Origin: Streptomyces sp. AC1-42W
Lineage (GTDB): Bacteria; Actinomycetota; Actinomycetes; Streptomycetales; Streptomycetaceae
DNA: 64,000 nucleotides
Assembly: GCF_003248355.1 (NCBI RefSeq)
Contig: NZ_QKWY01000002.1
Coordinates: forward strand, 3,224,001-3,288,000
Reading direction: 5' to 3'
Within the stretch, counting starts at the first letter, position 1; every line of letters begins with the position of its first letter. The notes under the pieces are model-generated. The model was not told where the DNA came from, searched no databases, and saw nothing but the letters and a program-made list of their open reading frames with translations. Below are positions 16,692 through 25,304 of the stretch, piece by piece. The position numbers and the translations under genes are program-made.

Positions 16692-17633
16692 TCAGCGGCA
16701 GAGCCTGGCCTCGTGCTCCGCGTGCCCGCTCGGCTCCAGCTGGAAGGTGCAGTGCTCCACGTCGAAGTGGTGGCCGAGGCAGCCCTGGAGCTCGTGGAGC
16801 AGCTTCTCGTGCCCGATCGAGTCGAGCAGGTCCTGCCGCACCACCACATGTGCCGAGAGCACCGGCATCCCCGATGTGATCGTCCACGCGTGCAGATCGT
16901 GCACGTCCAGCACGCCGGGCAGGGCCGTGATGTGGTCGCGGACCTCGCTCATGTCCACGCCGGGCGGCGCCGCCTCCAGGAGGACGTTCAGCGTCTCGCG
17001 CAGCAGCCGCACCGTACGCGGCACGATCATCAGACCGATCACCAGCGAGGCGATCGGGTCCGCCGCCTGCCAGCCCGTCGCCATCACGATGCCCGCCGAC
17101 ACCAGCACCGTCACCGAACCCAGCGTGTCCGCCAGCACCTCCAGATAGGCGCCGCGCACATTCAGGCTCTCCTGCTGCCCGCGCGTCAGCAGCGACAGCG
17201 ACACCACGTTCGCGACCAGACCCACCAGCGCGAAGACGATCGTCAGCCCGCCCCTCGTCTCCGTCGGCTCGATGAACCGCTGCACCGCCTCGAAGAGGAG
17301 GTAGCCGCCCACCCCGAGCAGCAGACAGCAGTTGGCGAGCGCCGCCAGGATCTCCGCACGGGCGTAGCCGAAGGTGCGGTTCGGGCCGGCCGGCCGGTTG
17401 GCGAAGTGGATGGCCAGCAGCGCCAGCGCCAGCCCCAGCGAGTCGGTCGCCATGTGCGCCGCGTCGGCGATCAGCGCGAGCGACCCGGACAGCACACCGC
17501 CGACGATCTCCATGACCGTCACGCCCAGCGTGATGCCCAGCGCCATCCGCAGCCGCCCCTTGTGCGCGGCGGCCGCCGTACCGGTGGGCGCCGGCCCGCC
17601 GTGCGCATGTCCGTGATCGTGCCCTGCCCCCAT
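16692..17633 (-). CDS. zitB: Cation diffusion facilitator, zinc exporter (ZitB-like)
   Basis: 313-aa CDF transporter exporting Zn2+ by proton antiport. Six membrane helices carry the metal-site motifs ALIADAAHMATDSLGLALA (helix II, HxxxD) and VLADTLGSVTVLVSAGIV (helix V, D); the N-terminus is His-rich (GHDHGHAHGG) and a cytosolic C-terminal domain follows. It sits next to idi as zitB (SCO6751) does in S. coelicolor, where the zinc sensor Zur is known to activate it. A Zur-box-like sequence lies upstream (17727-17741). ATG 17633 begins the His-rich segment. Confidence 0.9.
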   Translation of the reverse strand: MGAGHDHGHAHGGPAPTGTAAAAHKGRLRMALGITLGVTVMEIVGGVLSGSLALIADAAHMATDSLGLALALLAIHFANRPAGPNRTFGYARAEILAALANCCLLLGVGGYLLFEAVQRFIEPTETRGGLTIVFALVGLVANVVSLSLLTRGQQESLNVRGAYLEVLADTLGSVTVLVSAGIVMATGWQAADPIASLVIGLMIVPRTVRLLRETLNVLLEAAPPGVDMSEVRDHITALPGVLDVHDLHAWTITSGMPVLSAHVVVRQDLLDSIGHEKLLHELQGCLGHHFDVEHCTFQLEPSGHAEHEARLCR

Positions 17634-17706
17634 GAGGACGCCTCCCGGTCGTCTCGCGGACCCGGACTTCCCCGGCCCGGACCACGCCAGTCAACTACGG
17701 GTGGGG

Positions 17707-17741
17707 GGTATAGGGCAACACGGCACTGAACACCGTTGTCA
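17707..17741 (-). promoter_or_regulatory. zitB promoter with Zur-box-like element
   Basis: On the minus strand TGACAACGGTGTTCA (17741-17727) matches the Streptomyces Zur consensus TGAAAATGATTTTCA at 11 of 15 positions and is itself dyad-like. TATACC (17712-17707) downstream could be the -10 element, which puts the box upstream of -35, as expected where Zur activates rather than represses. Confidence 0.5.
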
Positions 17742-17745
17742 TTGG

Positions 17746-17777
17746 CCCTCACCTGCGGAAACACCCGCAGGTGAGGG
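17746..17777. other. Strong hairpin in the 391-bp divergent region 17634-18024
   Basis: CCCTCACCTGCGG (17746-17758) pairs perfectly with CCGCAGGTGAGGG (17765-17777) around a 6-nt loop. It lies between two divergent genes, so it is not an ordinary terminator of either; it could be a transcript structure, an operator or an insulator. The rest of 17634-18024 holds the zitB promoter and, near 17941, GATAGCCT as a possible -10 for the next gene. No ORF is convincing. Confidence 0.5.
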
Positions 17778-18024
17778 CGGTGGAGCAGGCGCCGCCGGGC
17801 GCGGCGGGACCGGATCGCGCGGACCCGCTTTTTGTCAGGCGAGGCGGCCATCCACCATGATGATCGCGGACGGCGCGCACGATCCGGCTCCGCCCGGAAC
17901 GGAGCGCAAACGGGCAGTGAACTCGCGCTTCCGTCCATCCGATAGCCTCAGCCGACACGCCGCCGGCCGTCTCGGGCCGCACAGTCGCGTGCCGATCCGT
18001 GCCAGCACCAAGGAGTGAGTTCGT

Positions 18025-19851
18025 CTGTCGACCGCCATTCTCACCGGTGCTCCACTGCCCGGATCGTCCCTGGAGAACGATCTGCGCTCGCTGGGCTTCG
18101 ACGTCCGCACGGCCAACGACGTCACCGAAGCGGCCGGACTGCTGTCCGCCGTCCCGCCGGCCCAGCGCGTCGCCCTCGTCGACCCGCGCTTCGTCGGCCA
18201 CCGGCACGCCCTCCGGCTCGCCCTGACCGACCCCCGCTTCCCGGCCGCCGCCGTGCCCGGCGCGCTCACCGCCCAGGCCGAGGCGCGCCCCGCCCTGATC
18301 GGCGCCCTGCGCACCACCACCGACGCGGTCGGCGCCGGAGTGCCCGCCGCCGGCACCACCGCCACCGTCACGGACCGCACCGTGCCCGGCAGGATCGCCG
18401 CCGTCATGGCGGCCCGGGGCACCGAGGTGCAGCGTCCCGAGCTGGGCTCCCTCGTCGCCACCGTGCCCACCGACGAGACCGCCCGCGCCGCCGCCCTGGC
18501 CGGCGTCGAGGCCGTGGACGACGAGGCCGTCCGGCTGCGCAGCGCGGTCAAGGCCCGCGACGGCTTCTTCACCACCCACTGCATCAGCCCGTACTCGCGC
18601 TACATCGCCCGCTGGTGCGCGCGCCGGGGGCTCACCCCGAACCAGGTCACCACCGCGTCCCTGCTCACCGCGCTCATAGCGGCCGGCTGCGCGGCCACCG
18701 GCACCCGCGGCGGCTACATCGCGGCGGGCATCCTGCTCCTGCTCTCCTTCGTCCTGGACTGCACCGACGGACAGCTCGCCCGCTACTCCCTGCAGTACTC
18801 CACGATGGGCGCCTGGCTGGACGCCACCTTCGACCGCGCGAAGGAGTACGCCTACTACGCGGGCCTCGCCCTCGGCGCCGCCCGCAACGGCGACGACGTC
18901 TGGGCGCTGGCGCTCGGCGCGATGGTCCTCCAGTCCTGCCGCCACATCATCGACTTCTCGTTCAACGAGGCCAACCACGACGCGGAGGCCAACTCCAGCC
19001 CCACGGCCGCCCTCTCCGACAAGCTCGACAGCGTCGGCTGGACGGTCTGGCTGCGGCGGATGATCGTGCTCCCGATCGGCGAGCGCTGGGCCATGATCGC
19101 CGTGCTCACCGCCGTCACCACGCCGCGCATCGTCTTCTACGCCCTGCTCATCGGCTGCGCCTTCGCCGCCTGCTACACCACCGCCGGCCGCCTCCTGCGC
19201 TCCCTGACCCGCAAGGCGCGCCGCACCGACCGCGCCGCCCGGGCACTCGCCGACCTCGCCGACTCCGGGCCCGTCGCCGAACTCGTCGCCGCCCGCGGCC
19301 CCCGCATCGCCGGCGCCTGGACCGCCCCCGCGCTCGCCCTCGTCGGCACCGGGGCACTGATCGCCGCCGCGCTCCAGCAGCCCTTCGGCAGCCGGCAGAC
19401 GATCATCGCCGCCGCCTTCTACGCGGTCTGCTCCGGCCTCGCCGTCGCCCGGCCGCTCAAGGGCGCCCTGGACTGGCTCGTCCCGCCGTTCTTCCGCGCC
19501 GCCGAGTACTGCGTGATCCTCGTCCTGACCGCCCGCAGCGAGGTGGACGGAGCCCTTCCGGCGGCCTTCGGGCTGGTCGCGGCGGTCGCCTACCATCACT
19601 ACGACACGGTCTACCGCATCCGGGGCGGCACCGGCGCCCCGCCCCACTGGCTGGTGCGCACGATCGGCGGGCACGAGGGCCGGACCCTGGTCGTGACCGT
19701 GCTGGCCGCCCTCCTCACCGGGGCCTCCGGCTTCGCCACGGCGCTCACCGTGTTCGCCGCCGCCGTCGCACTGGTCGTACTGGTGGAATCCGTCCGCTTC
19801 TGGGTGTCCTCCGGGGCGCCCGCCGTTCACGACGAAGGAGAACCCGCATGA
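18025..19851 (+). CDS. CDP-alcohol phosphatidyltransferase with N-terminal extra domain, CTG start
   Basis: 608-aa membrane enzyme. Residues about 1-180 form a soluble domain (STAILTGAPLPGSSLENDLR; RVALVDPRFVGHRHALRLAL; TVTDRTVPGRIAAVMAARGT) of the type called DUF5941 in actinobacteria (recalled). The middle has the CDP-alcohol transferase motif DCTDGQLARYSLQYSTMGAW...DATFDRAKE (D-x2-DG-x2-AR-x8-G-x3-D-x3-D), and several membrane helices follow. The start is odd: an in-frame TGA at 18016-18018 blocks extension and the first ATG/GTG/TTG is 76 codons in, yet AAGGAG (18010-18015) stands 9 nt before CTG 18025, so initiation at CTG is the best reading. First gene of an overlapping operon (ATGA with the next). 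Confidence 0.85.
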   Translation: MSTAILTGAPLPGSSLENDLRSLGFDVRTANDVTEAAGLLSAVPPAQRVALVDPRFVGHRHALRLALTDPRFPAAAVPGALTAQAEARPALIGALRTTTDAVGAGVPAAGTTATVTDRTVPGRIAAVMAARGTEVQRPELGSLVATVPTDETARAAALAGVEAVDDEAVRLRSAVKARDGFFTTHCISPYSRYIARWCARRGLTPNQVTTASLLTALIAAGCAATGTRGGYIAAGILLLLSFVLDCTDGQLARYSLQYSTMGAWLDATFDRAKEYAYYAGLALGAARNGDDVWALALGAMVLQSCRHIIDFSFNEANHDAEANSSPTAALSDKLDSVGWTVWLRRMIVLPIGERWAMIAVLTAVTTPRIVFYALLIGCAFAACYTTAGRLLRSLTRKARRTDRAARALADLADSGPVAELVAARGPRIAGAWTAPALALVGTGALIAAALQQPFGSRQTIIAAAFYAVCSGLAVARPLKGALDWLVPPFFRAAEYCVILVLTARSEVDGALPAAFGLVAAVAYHHYDTVYRIRGGTGAPPHWLVRTIGGHEGRTLVVTVLAALLTGASGFATALTVFAAAVALVVLVESVRFWVSSGAPAVHDEGEPA

Positions 19852-20585
19852 TCGGCCTCGTACTGGCTGCCGGCGCAGGACGGCGTCTGCGCCCCTACAC
19901 CGACACGCTGCCCAAGGCGCTCGTGCCGGTGGACGGCGCCACGACGATCCTCGATCTCACGCTGGCCAACTTCGCCGAGATCGGGCTCACCGAGGCGGTG
20001 ATCGTCGTCGGCTACCGCAAGGAGGTCGTCCACGAGCGCAAGGCGGCGCTGGAGGCCAAGTACGGTCTCGCGCTGACCCTGGTGGACAACGACAAGGCCG
20101 AGGAGTGGAACAACGCCTACTCGCTGTGGTGCGCCCGTGAGGTGCTCAAGCGCGGCGTGCTCCTCGCCAACGGCGACACCGTCCACCCGGTCTCCGTGGA
20201 GAAGACGCTGCTGGCCGCGCGCGGCGACGGCAAGAAGATCATCCTCGCCCTCGACACGGTGAAGCGGCTCGCCGACGAGGAGATGAAGGTCGTCGTGGAC
20301 CCCGCCGAGGGCGTCCGGCGCATCACCAAGCTCATGGACCCGGCCGAGGCCACCGGCGAGTACATCGGCGTCACCCTCATCGAGGCCGAGGCCGCCGAGG
20401 CGCTGGCCGACGCGCTGAAGACCACCTTCGAGCGCGACCCGGACCTCTACTACGAGGACGGCTACCAGGAACTCGTCAACCGGGGCGTCACCGTGGACGT
20501 CGCCCCCATCGGTGACGTGAGCTGGGTCGAGATCGACAACCACGACGACCTCGCCAAGGGCAGGGAGATCGCGTGCCGGTACTGA
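19848..20585 (+). CDS. Sugar/alcohol-phosphate nucleotidyltransferase (LicC-like)
   Basis: 245-aa cytosolic NTP-transferase of the RfbA/LicC type: LVLAAGAGRRLRPYTDTLPK (NTP-binding loop plus lysine), VDNDKAEEWNNAYSLWCARE, and the metal aspartate in LLANGDTVHPV. The EWNNAYSL pattern is typical of phosphocholine or alditol-phosphate cytidylyltransferases. It probably activates an alcohol phosphate with CTP to make the substrate of the two CDP-alcohol transferases around it. ATGA overlap upstream, 13-bp overlap downstream. Confidence 0.87.
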   Translation: MIGLVLAAGAGRRLRPYTDTLPKALVPVDGATTILDLTLANFAEIGLTEAVIVVGYRKEVVHERKAALEAKYGLALTLVDNDKAEEWNNAYSLWCAREVLKRGVLLANGDTVHPVSVEKTLLAARGDGKKIILALDTVKRLADEEMKVVVDPAEGVRRITKLMDPAEATGEYIGVTLIEAEAAEALADALKTTFERDPDLYYEDGYQELVNRGVTVDVAPIGDVSWVEIDNHDDLAKGREIACRY

Positions 20586-21634
20586 CCCGACTCATCCCGT
20601 CCCCCGTCTTCGTCGACATCAGCCGGGGCGCCATGCACGACCTGGCCGGCCTCCTCGCCGACCAGCGGATCTCGGCCTCCGGCAAGCTGGCCGTCGCCAT
20701 CAGCGGCGGCTCCGGCCTGGCCCTGCGCGAGAAGCTGGCCCCGGCCCTGCCCGGCGCCGACTGGTACTGCGTCCCCGGCGGCAACATCGACGCCGCCGTG
20801 CAGCTCGCCGACGACATCAAGGGCAAGCGCTACGACGCCGTGGTCGGCCTCGGCGGCGGCAAGATCATCGACGTGGCGAAGTACGCCGCGGCGCGGGTCG
20901 GCCTGCCGCTGGTCTCGGTCGCCACCAACCTCGCGCACGACGGCCTGTGCTCGCCCGTCGCCACCCTGGACAACGACAACGGCCGGGGCTCCTACGGCGT
21001 GCCCATGCCCATCGCCATGGTGATCGACCTGTCGGTGATCCGCACCGCCCCCGACCGCTTCGTACGGTCCGGCATCGGCGACGCGATCTCCAACATCTCC
21101 GCCATCGCCGACTGGGAGCTGTCGCACCAGGTCAACGGCGAGCAGATCGACGGACTCGCCGCCGCCATGGCCCGTACCGCCGGCGAAGCCGTCCTGCGCC
21201 ACCCCGGCAACGTCGCCGACGACGAGTTCCTCACCGTCCTCGCCGAATCGCTGGTGCTCTCCGGCATCGCCATCTCGATCAGCGGCGACACCCGGCCCTC
21301 GTCCGGCGCCTGCCACGAGATCAGCCACGCCTTCGACCTGCTCTTCCCCAAGCGGGCCGCCAGCCACGGCGAACAGGTCGGCCTCGGGGCCGCCTTCGCC
21401 ATGCATCTGCGCGGCGCCGCGGAGGAGTCCGGACTCTTCGCCGAGGTGCTGCGCAGGCACGGCCTGCCGGTCACCCCCGAGGAGATCGGCTTCACCGCCG
21501 ACGAGTTCGTCCAGGCCGTCGAGTACGCGCCCCAGACCCGTCCGGGACGCTTCACGGTCCTGGAACACCTCAGCCTCTCCACCGATCAGATCAGGGACGC
21601 GTACGCCGACTATGCCAAGACCATCAGTAGCTGA
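20573..21634 (+). CDS. sn-Glycerol-1-phosphate dehydrogenase-like (iron/zinc alcohol dehydrogenase family)
   Basis: 353-aa enzyme of the EgsA/AraM branch of the metal-dependent alcohol dehydrogenases, which reduces dihydroxyacetone phosphate to sn-glycerol-1-phosphate. The NAD(P) motif is VVGLGGGKIIDVAKYAAARV, the substrate loop is SVATNLAHDGLCSPVA, and metal ligands fit the aspartate of IGDAISNISA and the histidines in SGACHEISHAF and KRAASHGEQVG. GTG 20573 overlaps the nucleotidyltransferase. Its place between a cytidylyltransferase and two CDP-alcohol transferases suggests it supplies the phospho-polyol of an envelope polymer; G1P versus another polyol is inferred. Confidence 0.85.
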   Translation: MPVLTRLIPSPVFVDISRGAMHDLAGLLADQRISASGKLAVAISGGSGLALREKLAPALPGADWYCVPGGNIDAAVQLADDIKGKRYDAVVGLGGGKIIDVAKYAAARVGLPLVSVATNLAHDGLCSPVATLDNDNGRGSYGVPMPIAMVIDLSVIRTAPDRFVRSGIGDAISNISAIADWELSHQVNGEQIDGLAAAMARTAGEAVLRHPGNVADDEFLTVLAESLVLSGIAISISGDTRPSSGACHEISHAFDLLFPKRAASHGEQVGLGAAFAMHLRGAAEESGLFAEVLRRHGLPVTPEEIGFTADEFVQAVEYAPQTRPGRFTVLEHLSLSTDQIRDAYADYAKTISS

Positions 21635-22391
21635 ACTCCGCCCCGTCGTTCACCCGCCGGGGGTCAAGGACCGGCGCAGCGGTGAACACTGGGCGGGCCG
21701 GATATACATGCGCGAGATCTCGCTGCGCATCGACCGGTACCTGGTGAACTCCAGGGTCACGCCCAACCAGCTGACCTATCTGATGACCGTCGCCGGTGTG
21801 CTCGCCGCCCCGGCGCTGCTCGTGCCCGGCATCTGGGGCGCGGTGCTCGGCGTCGTCATGGTCCAGCTGTACCTGCTGCTCGACTGCGTGGACGGCGAGA
21901 TCGCGCGCTGGAAGAAGCAGTTCTCGCTCGGCGGCGTCTATCTGGACCGGGTCGGCGCCTATCTGTGCGACGCCGCCGTCCTCGTCGGCTTCGGCCTGCG
22001 CGCCGCCGACCTGTGGGGCCCCGGCCGCATCGACTGGCTGTGGGCGTTCCTCGGCACGCTCGCCGCGCTCGGCGCGATCCTGATCAAGGCCGAGACGGAC
22101 CTGGTCGGCGTCGCCCGGCACCAGGGCGGGCTGCCGCCGGTCAAGGAGTCCGCGTCCGAGCCGCGCTCCTCCGGCATGGCGTTCGCCCGCCGGGCGGCCG
22201 GCGCGCTCAAGTTCCACCGGCTCATCCTGTGCGTCGAGGCGTCGCTGGTCATCCTGGTCGCGGCCGTGCTGGACGCGGTGCGGGACGACTTCTTCTTCAG
22301 CCGTCTCGCGGTCGCGGTCCTGGCGGGCATCGCCCTGCTGCAGACGCTGCTGCACCTCGTGTCGGTCCTGGCATCGAGCAGGCTGAAGTGA
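21612..22391 (+). CDS. CDP-alcohol phosphatidyltransferase family membrane protein
   Basis: 259-aa integral membrane transferase with the complete motif LDCVDGEIARWKKQFSLGGV then YLDRVGAYLCDAA (D-x2-DG-x2-AR-x8-G-x3-D-x3-D). It transfers a phospho-alcohol from CDP-alcohol to a lipid or polymer acceptor. Second family member in the operon; it lacks the N-terminal domain of the first, so the two probably act at different steps. ATG 21612 overlaps the dehydrogenase gene by 23 bp and its stop overlaps the glycosyltransferase GTG (GTGA). Confidence 0.88.
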   Translation: MPRPSVAELRPVVHPPGVKDRRSGEHWAGRIYMREISLRIDRYLVNSRVTPNQLTYLMTVAGVLAAPALLVPGIWGAVLGVVMVQLYLLLDCVDGEIARWKKQFSLGGVYLDRVGAYLCDAAVLVGFGLRAADLWGPGRIDWLWAFLGTLAALGAILIKAETDLVGVARHQGGLPPVKESASEPRSSGMAFARRAAGALKFHRLILCVEASLVILVAAVLDAVRDDFFFSRLAVAVLAGIALLQTLLHLVSVLASSRLK

Positions 22392-23272
22392 GCACACCCA
22401 TGAAACTCGGCGCGGTCATCATCACCATGGGCAACCGCCCGGCCGAGCTGCGCGCCCTGCTCGATTCGGTCGCCGCCCAGGAGGGCGACCGGATCGAGGT
22501 GGTCGTCGTCGGCAACGGCTCACCCGTGCCCGACGTGCCGCCGGGCGTGCGCACCGTCGAGCTGCCCGAGAACCTGGGCATCCCCGGCGGCCGGAACGTC
22601 GGCATCGAGGCGTTCGGGCCCTCCGGCGCCGATGTGGACGCCCTGCTCTTCCTCGACGACGACGGGCGGCTGCCCCTCACCGACACCGCGGAACTGTGCC
22701 GGAAGGCGTTCGCCGAGGACCCCCGGCTGGGCATCATCAGCTTCCGCATCGCGGACCCGGAGACCGGGGTCACCCAGCGCCGGCACGTGCCGAGGCTGCG
22801 CGCCGCCGACCCGATGCGCTCGTCCCGCGTGACGACGTTCCTGGGCGGCGCCAACGCGGTGCGCACCAGGGTGCTGGCCGAGGTCGGTCCGCTGCCGGGC
22901 GACTTCTTCTACGCGCACGAGGAGACGGACCTGGCCTGGCGGGCGCTGGACGCCGGCTGGCTGATCGACTACCGCGCGGACATGGTGCTGCACCACCCCA
23001 CCACGGCCCCGTCCCGCCACGCGGTCTACCACCGCATGGTGGCCCGCAACCGGGTCTGGCTGGCCCGGCGGAACCTCCCGGCGCCCCTCGTCCCGGTGTA
23101 CCTCGGGGTGTGGATGCTGCTGACGCTGCTGCGCCGGCCGTCCGGCGAGGCGCTCAAGGCCTGGTTCGGCGGCTTCCGGGAGGGCTGGCGGACCCCGTGC
23201 GGACCCCGCCGCCCGATGAAGTGGCGTACGGTGTGGCGACTGACCAGGCTGGGCCGCCCTCCGGTCATCTGA
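22388..23272 (+). CDS. Family-2 glycosyltransferase
   Basis: 294-aa GT-A-fold glycosyltransferase: AVIITMGNRPAELRALLDSV, LGIPGGRNVGIEAF, DxD in LLFLDDDGRLPL, and YAHEETDLAWRALDAGW. The C-terminal part (VYLGVWMLLTLLRRPSG) may touch the membrane. Likely adds a sugar to the lipid-linked or alcohol-phosphate polymer built by this operon. Coupled to the preceding gene through a GTGA overlap. A small hairpin follows. Confidence 0.88.
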   Translation: MSTPMKLGAVIITMGNRPAELRALLDSVAAQEGDRIEVVVVGNGSPVPDVPPGVRTVELPENLGIPGGRNVGIEAFGPSGADVDALLFLDDDGRLPLTDTAELCRKAFAEDPRLGIISFRIADPETGVTQRRHVPRLRAADPMRSSRVTTFLGGANAVRTRVLAEVGPLPGDFFYAHEETDLAWRALDAGWLIDYRADMVLHHPTTAPSRHAVYHRMVARNRVWLARRNLPAPLVPVYLGVWMLLTLLRRPSGEALKAWFGGFREGWRTPCGPRRPMKWRTVWRLTRLGRPPVI

Positions 23273-23275
23273 GAA

Positions 23276-23291
23276 GCTCCCCTCTGGGAGC
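23276..23291 (+). terminator. Small hairpin followed by a T-rich tract
   Basis: GCTCCC/GGGAGC with a 4-nt loop, then ATGAGGCGTATTTTTCTT. The stem is short but the T-run is rare in this genome; it may attenuate transcription between the glycosyltransferase and the exporter genes. The remaining intergenic DNA up to 23378 may hold a second promoter. Confidence 0.4.
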
Positions 23292-23378
23292 ATGAGGCGT
23301 ATTTTTCTTGTCGGGACCTGTCCGCCCTGAGCCGCGCCCGCGACTGGCTGCGCATTTTGAATACGAGAGTTTCTTCTG

Positions 23379-24308
23379 GTGAGTGACACAACCCACGGCG
23401 GCGCGGTTGCCCTGAGCAGCCCGCCATCGGCCGACGACGGTCTGAGCGCGGCCGAACTGGCCGCGAAGTACGGCCTGACGGTCAGCGGTGCCCGGCCCGG
23501 CCTCCTGGAGTACGTGCGCCAGCTCCGAGGGCGGCGCCACTTCATCCTGGCGTTCTCCCGGGCCAAGCTGACCGCCCAGTACAGCCAGGCCAAGCTCGGC
23601 CAGCTGTGGCAGGTGGCGACCCCGCTGCTGAACGCCGCGGTCTACTTCCTCATCTTCGGGCTGATCCTCGGCACGAAGAAGGGCATCCCGCAGGAGGTGT
23701 TCATCCCGTTCCTGGTGACCGGGGTGTTCGTCTTCACCTTCACCCAGAGTTCCGTGATGGCCGGCGTACGGGCCATCTCCGGCAACCTGGGCCTGGTCCG
23801 GGCGCTGCACTTCCCGCGGGCCTCGCTGCCCATCTCCTTCTCGCTCCAGCAGCTCCAGCAACTGCTGTACTCGATGATCGTGCTCATCGCGGTGACGGTG
23901 GGCTTCGGCAGCTACCCCCGGCTGTCCTGGCTCCTGGTGATTCCGGCCCTGGCGCTGCAGTTCTTCTTCAACACCGGCCTCGCGCTCGCCATGGCGCGGA
24001 TGGGGGCCAAGACCCCGGACCTGGCACAGCTGATGCCGTTCGTCATGCGGACCTGGCTGTACGCCTCCGGCGTCATGTTCTCCATCCCGGTGATGCTGGA
24101 GGACAAGCCGGCCTGGATCACCGATGTGCTGCAGTACAACCCGGCGGCCATCTACATGGACCTGGTCAGGTTCGCCCTGATCGACGGATACGGCTCCGAG
24201 AACCTGCCCGACCACGTCTGGGCGGTCGGCCTCGCCTGGTCCGTCGTGGTGGGCATCGCGGGCTTCGTGTACTTCTGGAAGGCAGAGGAACGGTACGGCC
24301 GTGGCTGA
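23379..24308 (+). CDS. ABC-2 type polysaccharide/teichoic-acid exporter, permease (TagG-like)
   Basis: 309-aa membrane subunit with about six helices. The N-terminal amphipathic region (RRHFILAFSRAKLTAQYSQA, then LGQLWQVATPLLNAAVYFLI) is typical of TagG/Wzm exporters of undecaprenyl-linked glycopolymers. Start GTG 23379. It overlaps the ATPase gene by 8 bp. With the upstream CDP-alcohol, nucleotidyl- and glycosyltransferases it suggests export of an alditol-phosphate glycan. Confidence 0.9.
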   Translation: MSDTTHGGAVALSSPPSADDGLSAAELAAKYGLTVSGARPGLLEYVRQLRGRRHFILAFSRAKLTAQYSQAKLGQLWQVATPLLNAAVYFLIFGLILGTKKGIPQEVFIPFLVTGVFVFTFTQSSVMAGVRAISGNLGLVRALHFPRASLPISFSLQQLQQLLYSMIVLIAVTVGFGSYPRLSWLLVIPALALQFFFNTGLALAMARMGAKTPDLAQLMPFVMRTWLYASGVMFSIPVMLEDKPAWITDVLQYNPAAIYMDLVRFALIDGYGSENLPDHVWAVGLAWSVVVGIAGFVYFWKAEERYGRG

Positions 24309-25086
24309 CGACAACACCGCGGGGCGCGTCCCCACCGTGATCGCCGACGACGTGCACATCGTGTACCGGGTCAACGGCGGCGGCGGTGGCCGGGGCAGCG
24401 CCACCGCCGCGCTGAGCCGCATCCTGCGCCGCGGGAAGGGCGAGGAGCGCGGGGTACGCAAGGTGCACGCCGTACGCGGTGTCACCTTCACCGCCTACCG
24501 GGGCGAGGCGATCGGCCTCATCGGCACCAACGGCTCCGGCAAGTCCACCCTGCTTCGGGCCATCGCCGGACTGCTGCCCGCCGAGAGCGGCAGCGTCTAC
24601 ACGGACGGCCAGCCCTCGCTGCTCGGCGTCAACGCGGCGCTGATGAGCGACCTGACCGGCGAGCGCAACGTGGTGCTCGGCGGGCTCGCGATGGGCATGA
24701 GCCGCGAGGAGATCCGCGAGCGCTACGACGAGATCGTCGAGTTCTCGGGCATCAACGAGAAGGGCGACTTCATCACGCTGCCCATGCGTACGTACTCCTC
24801 CGGCATGGCGGCCCGCCTCCGCTTCTCCATCGCGGCCGCCAAGAACCACGACGTCCTCATGATCGACGAGGCGCTGGCCACCGGTGACCGCAAGTTCCAG
24901 ATCCGCTCCGAGGCGCGGATCAGGGAGCTGCGCAAGGAAGCCGGCACCGTCTTCCTGGTGAGCCACAGCAACAAGTCGATCCGGGACACCTGCAACCGGG
25001 TGCTGTGGCTGGAGAAGGGCGAGCTGCTGATGGACGGCCCGACCGAGGAGGTCCTGCGGGCCTACGAGCGGGAGACCGGCAAGTAG
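24301..25086 (+). CDS. ABC exporter ATPase (TagH/Wzt-like)
   Basis: 261-aa nucleotide-binding subunit partnering the upstream permease. Walker A LIGTNGSGKSTLLRAIAGLL, signature YSSGMAARLRFSIAAA, Walker B VLMIDEALATGD, and switch histidine in FLVSHSNKSIRD. The DEALATGD form and the N-terminal ADDVHIVYR start are characteristic of TagH/Wzt-type polysaccharide exporters. It lacks the extra C-terminal carbohydrate-binding domain of Wzt. GTG 24301. Last gene of the envelope operon. Confidence 0.92.
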   Translation: MADDNTAGRVPTVIADDVHIVYRVNGGGGGRGSATAALSRILRRGKGEERGVRKVHAVRGVTFTAYRGEAIGLIGTNGSGKSTLLRAIAGLLPAESGSVYTDGQPSLLGVNAALMSDLTGERNVVLGGLAMGMSREEIRERYDEIVEFSGINEKGDFITLPMRTYSSGMAARLRFSIAAAKNHDVLMIDEALATGDRKFQIRSEARIRELRKEAGTVFLVSHSNKSIRDTCNRVLWLEKGELLMDGPTEEVLRAYERETGK

Positions 25087-25304
25087 CGCGCCGCGCCACG
25101 CACCGGGCGGCCTCCGCCGGACCCTTCCGGCGGGGGCCGCGCCATGTCCGCATGGTGGACCGGAGCCCGGACGTCCGCGCCTCGTCGTACGGCACCCGCC
25201 GCGATCTCCTACCGCCGGATGACGTGAACGGCGCCCGGCCGGGGGAGAGTTGACGCGGGTCACGGGTCCGGCGCCGCAGGGCACGGACCCCGGCGTTCCG
25301 ATGA

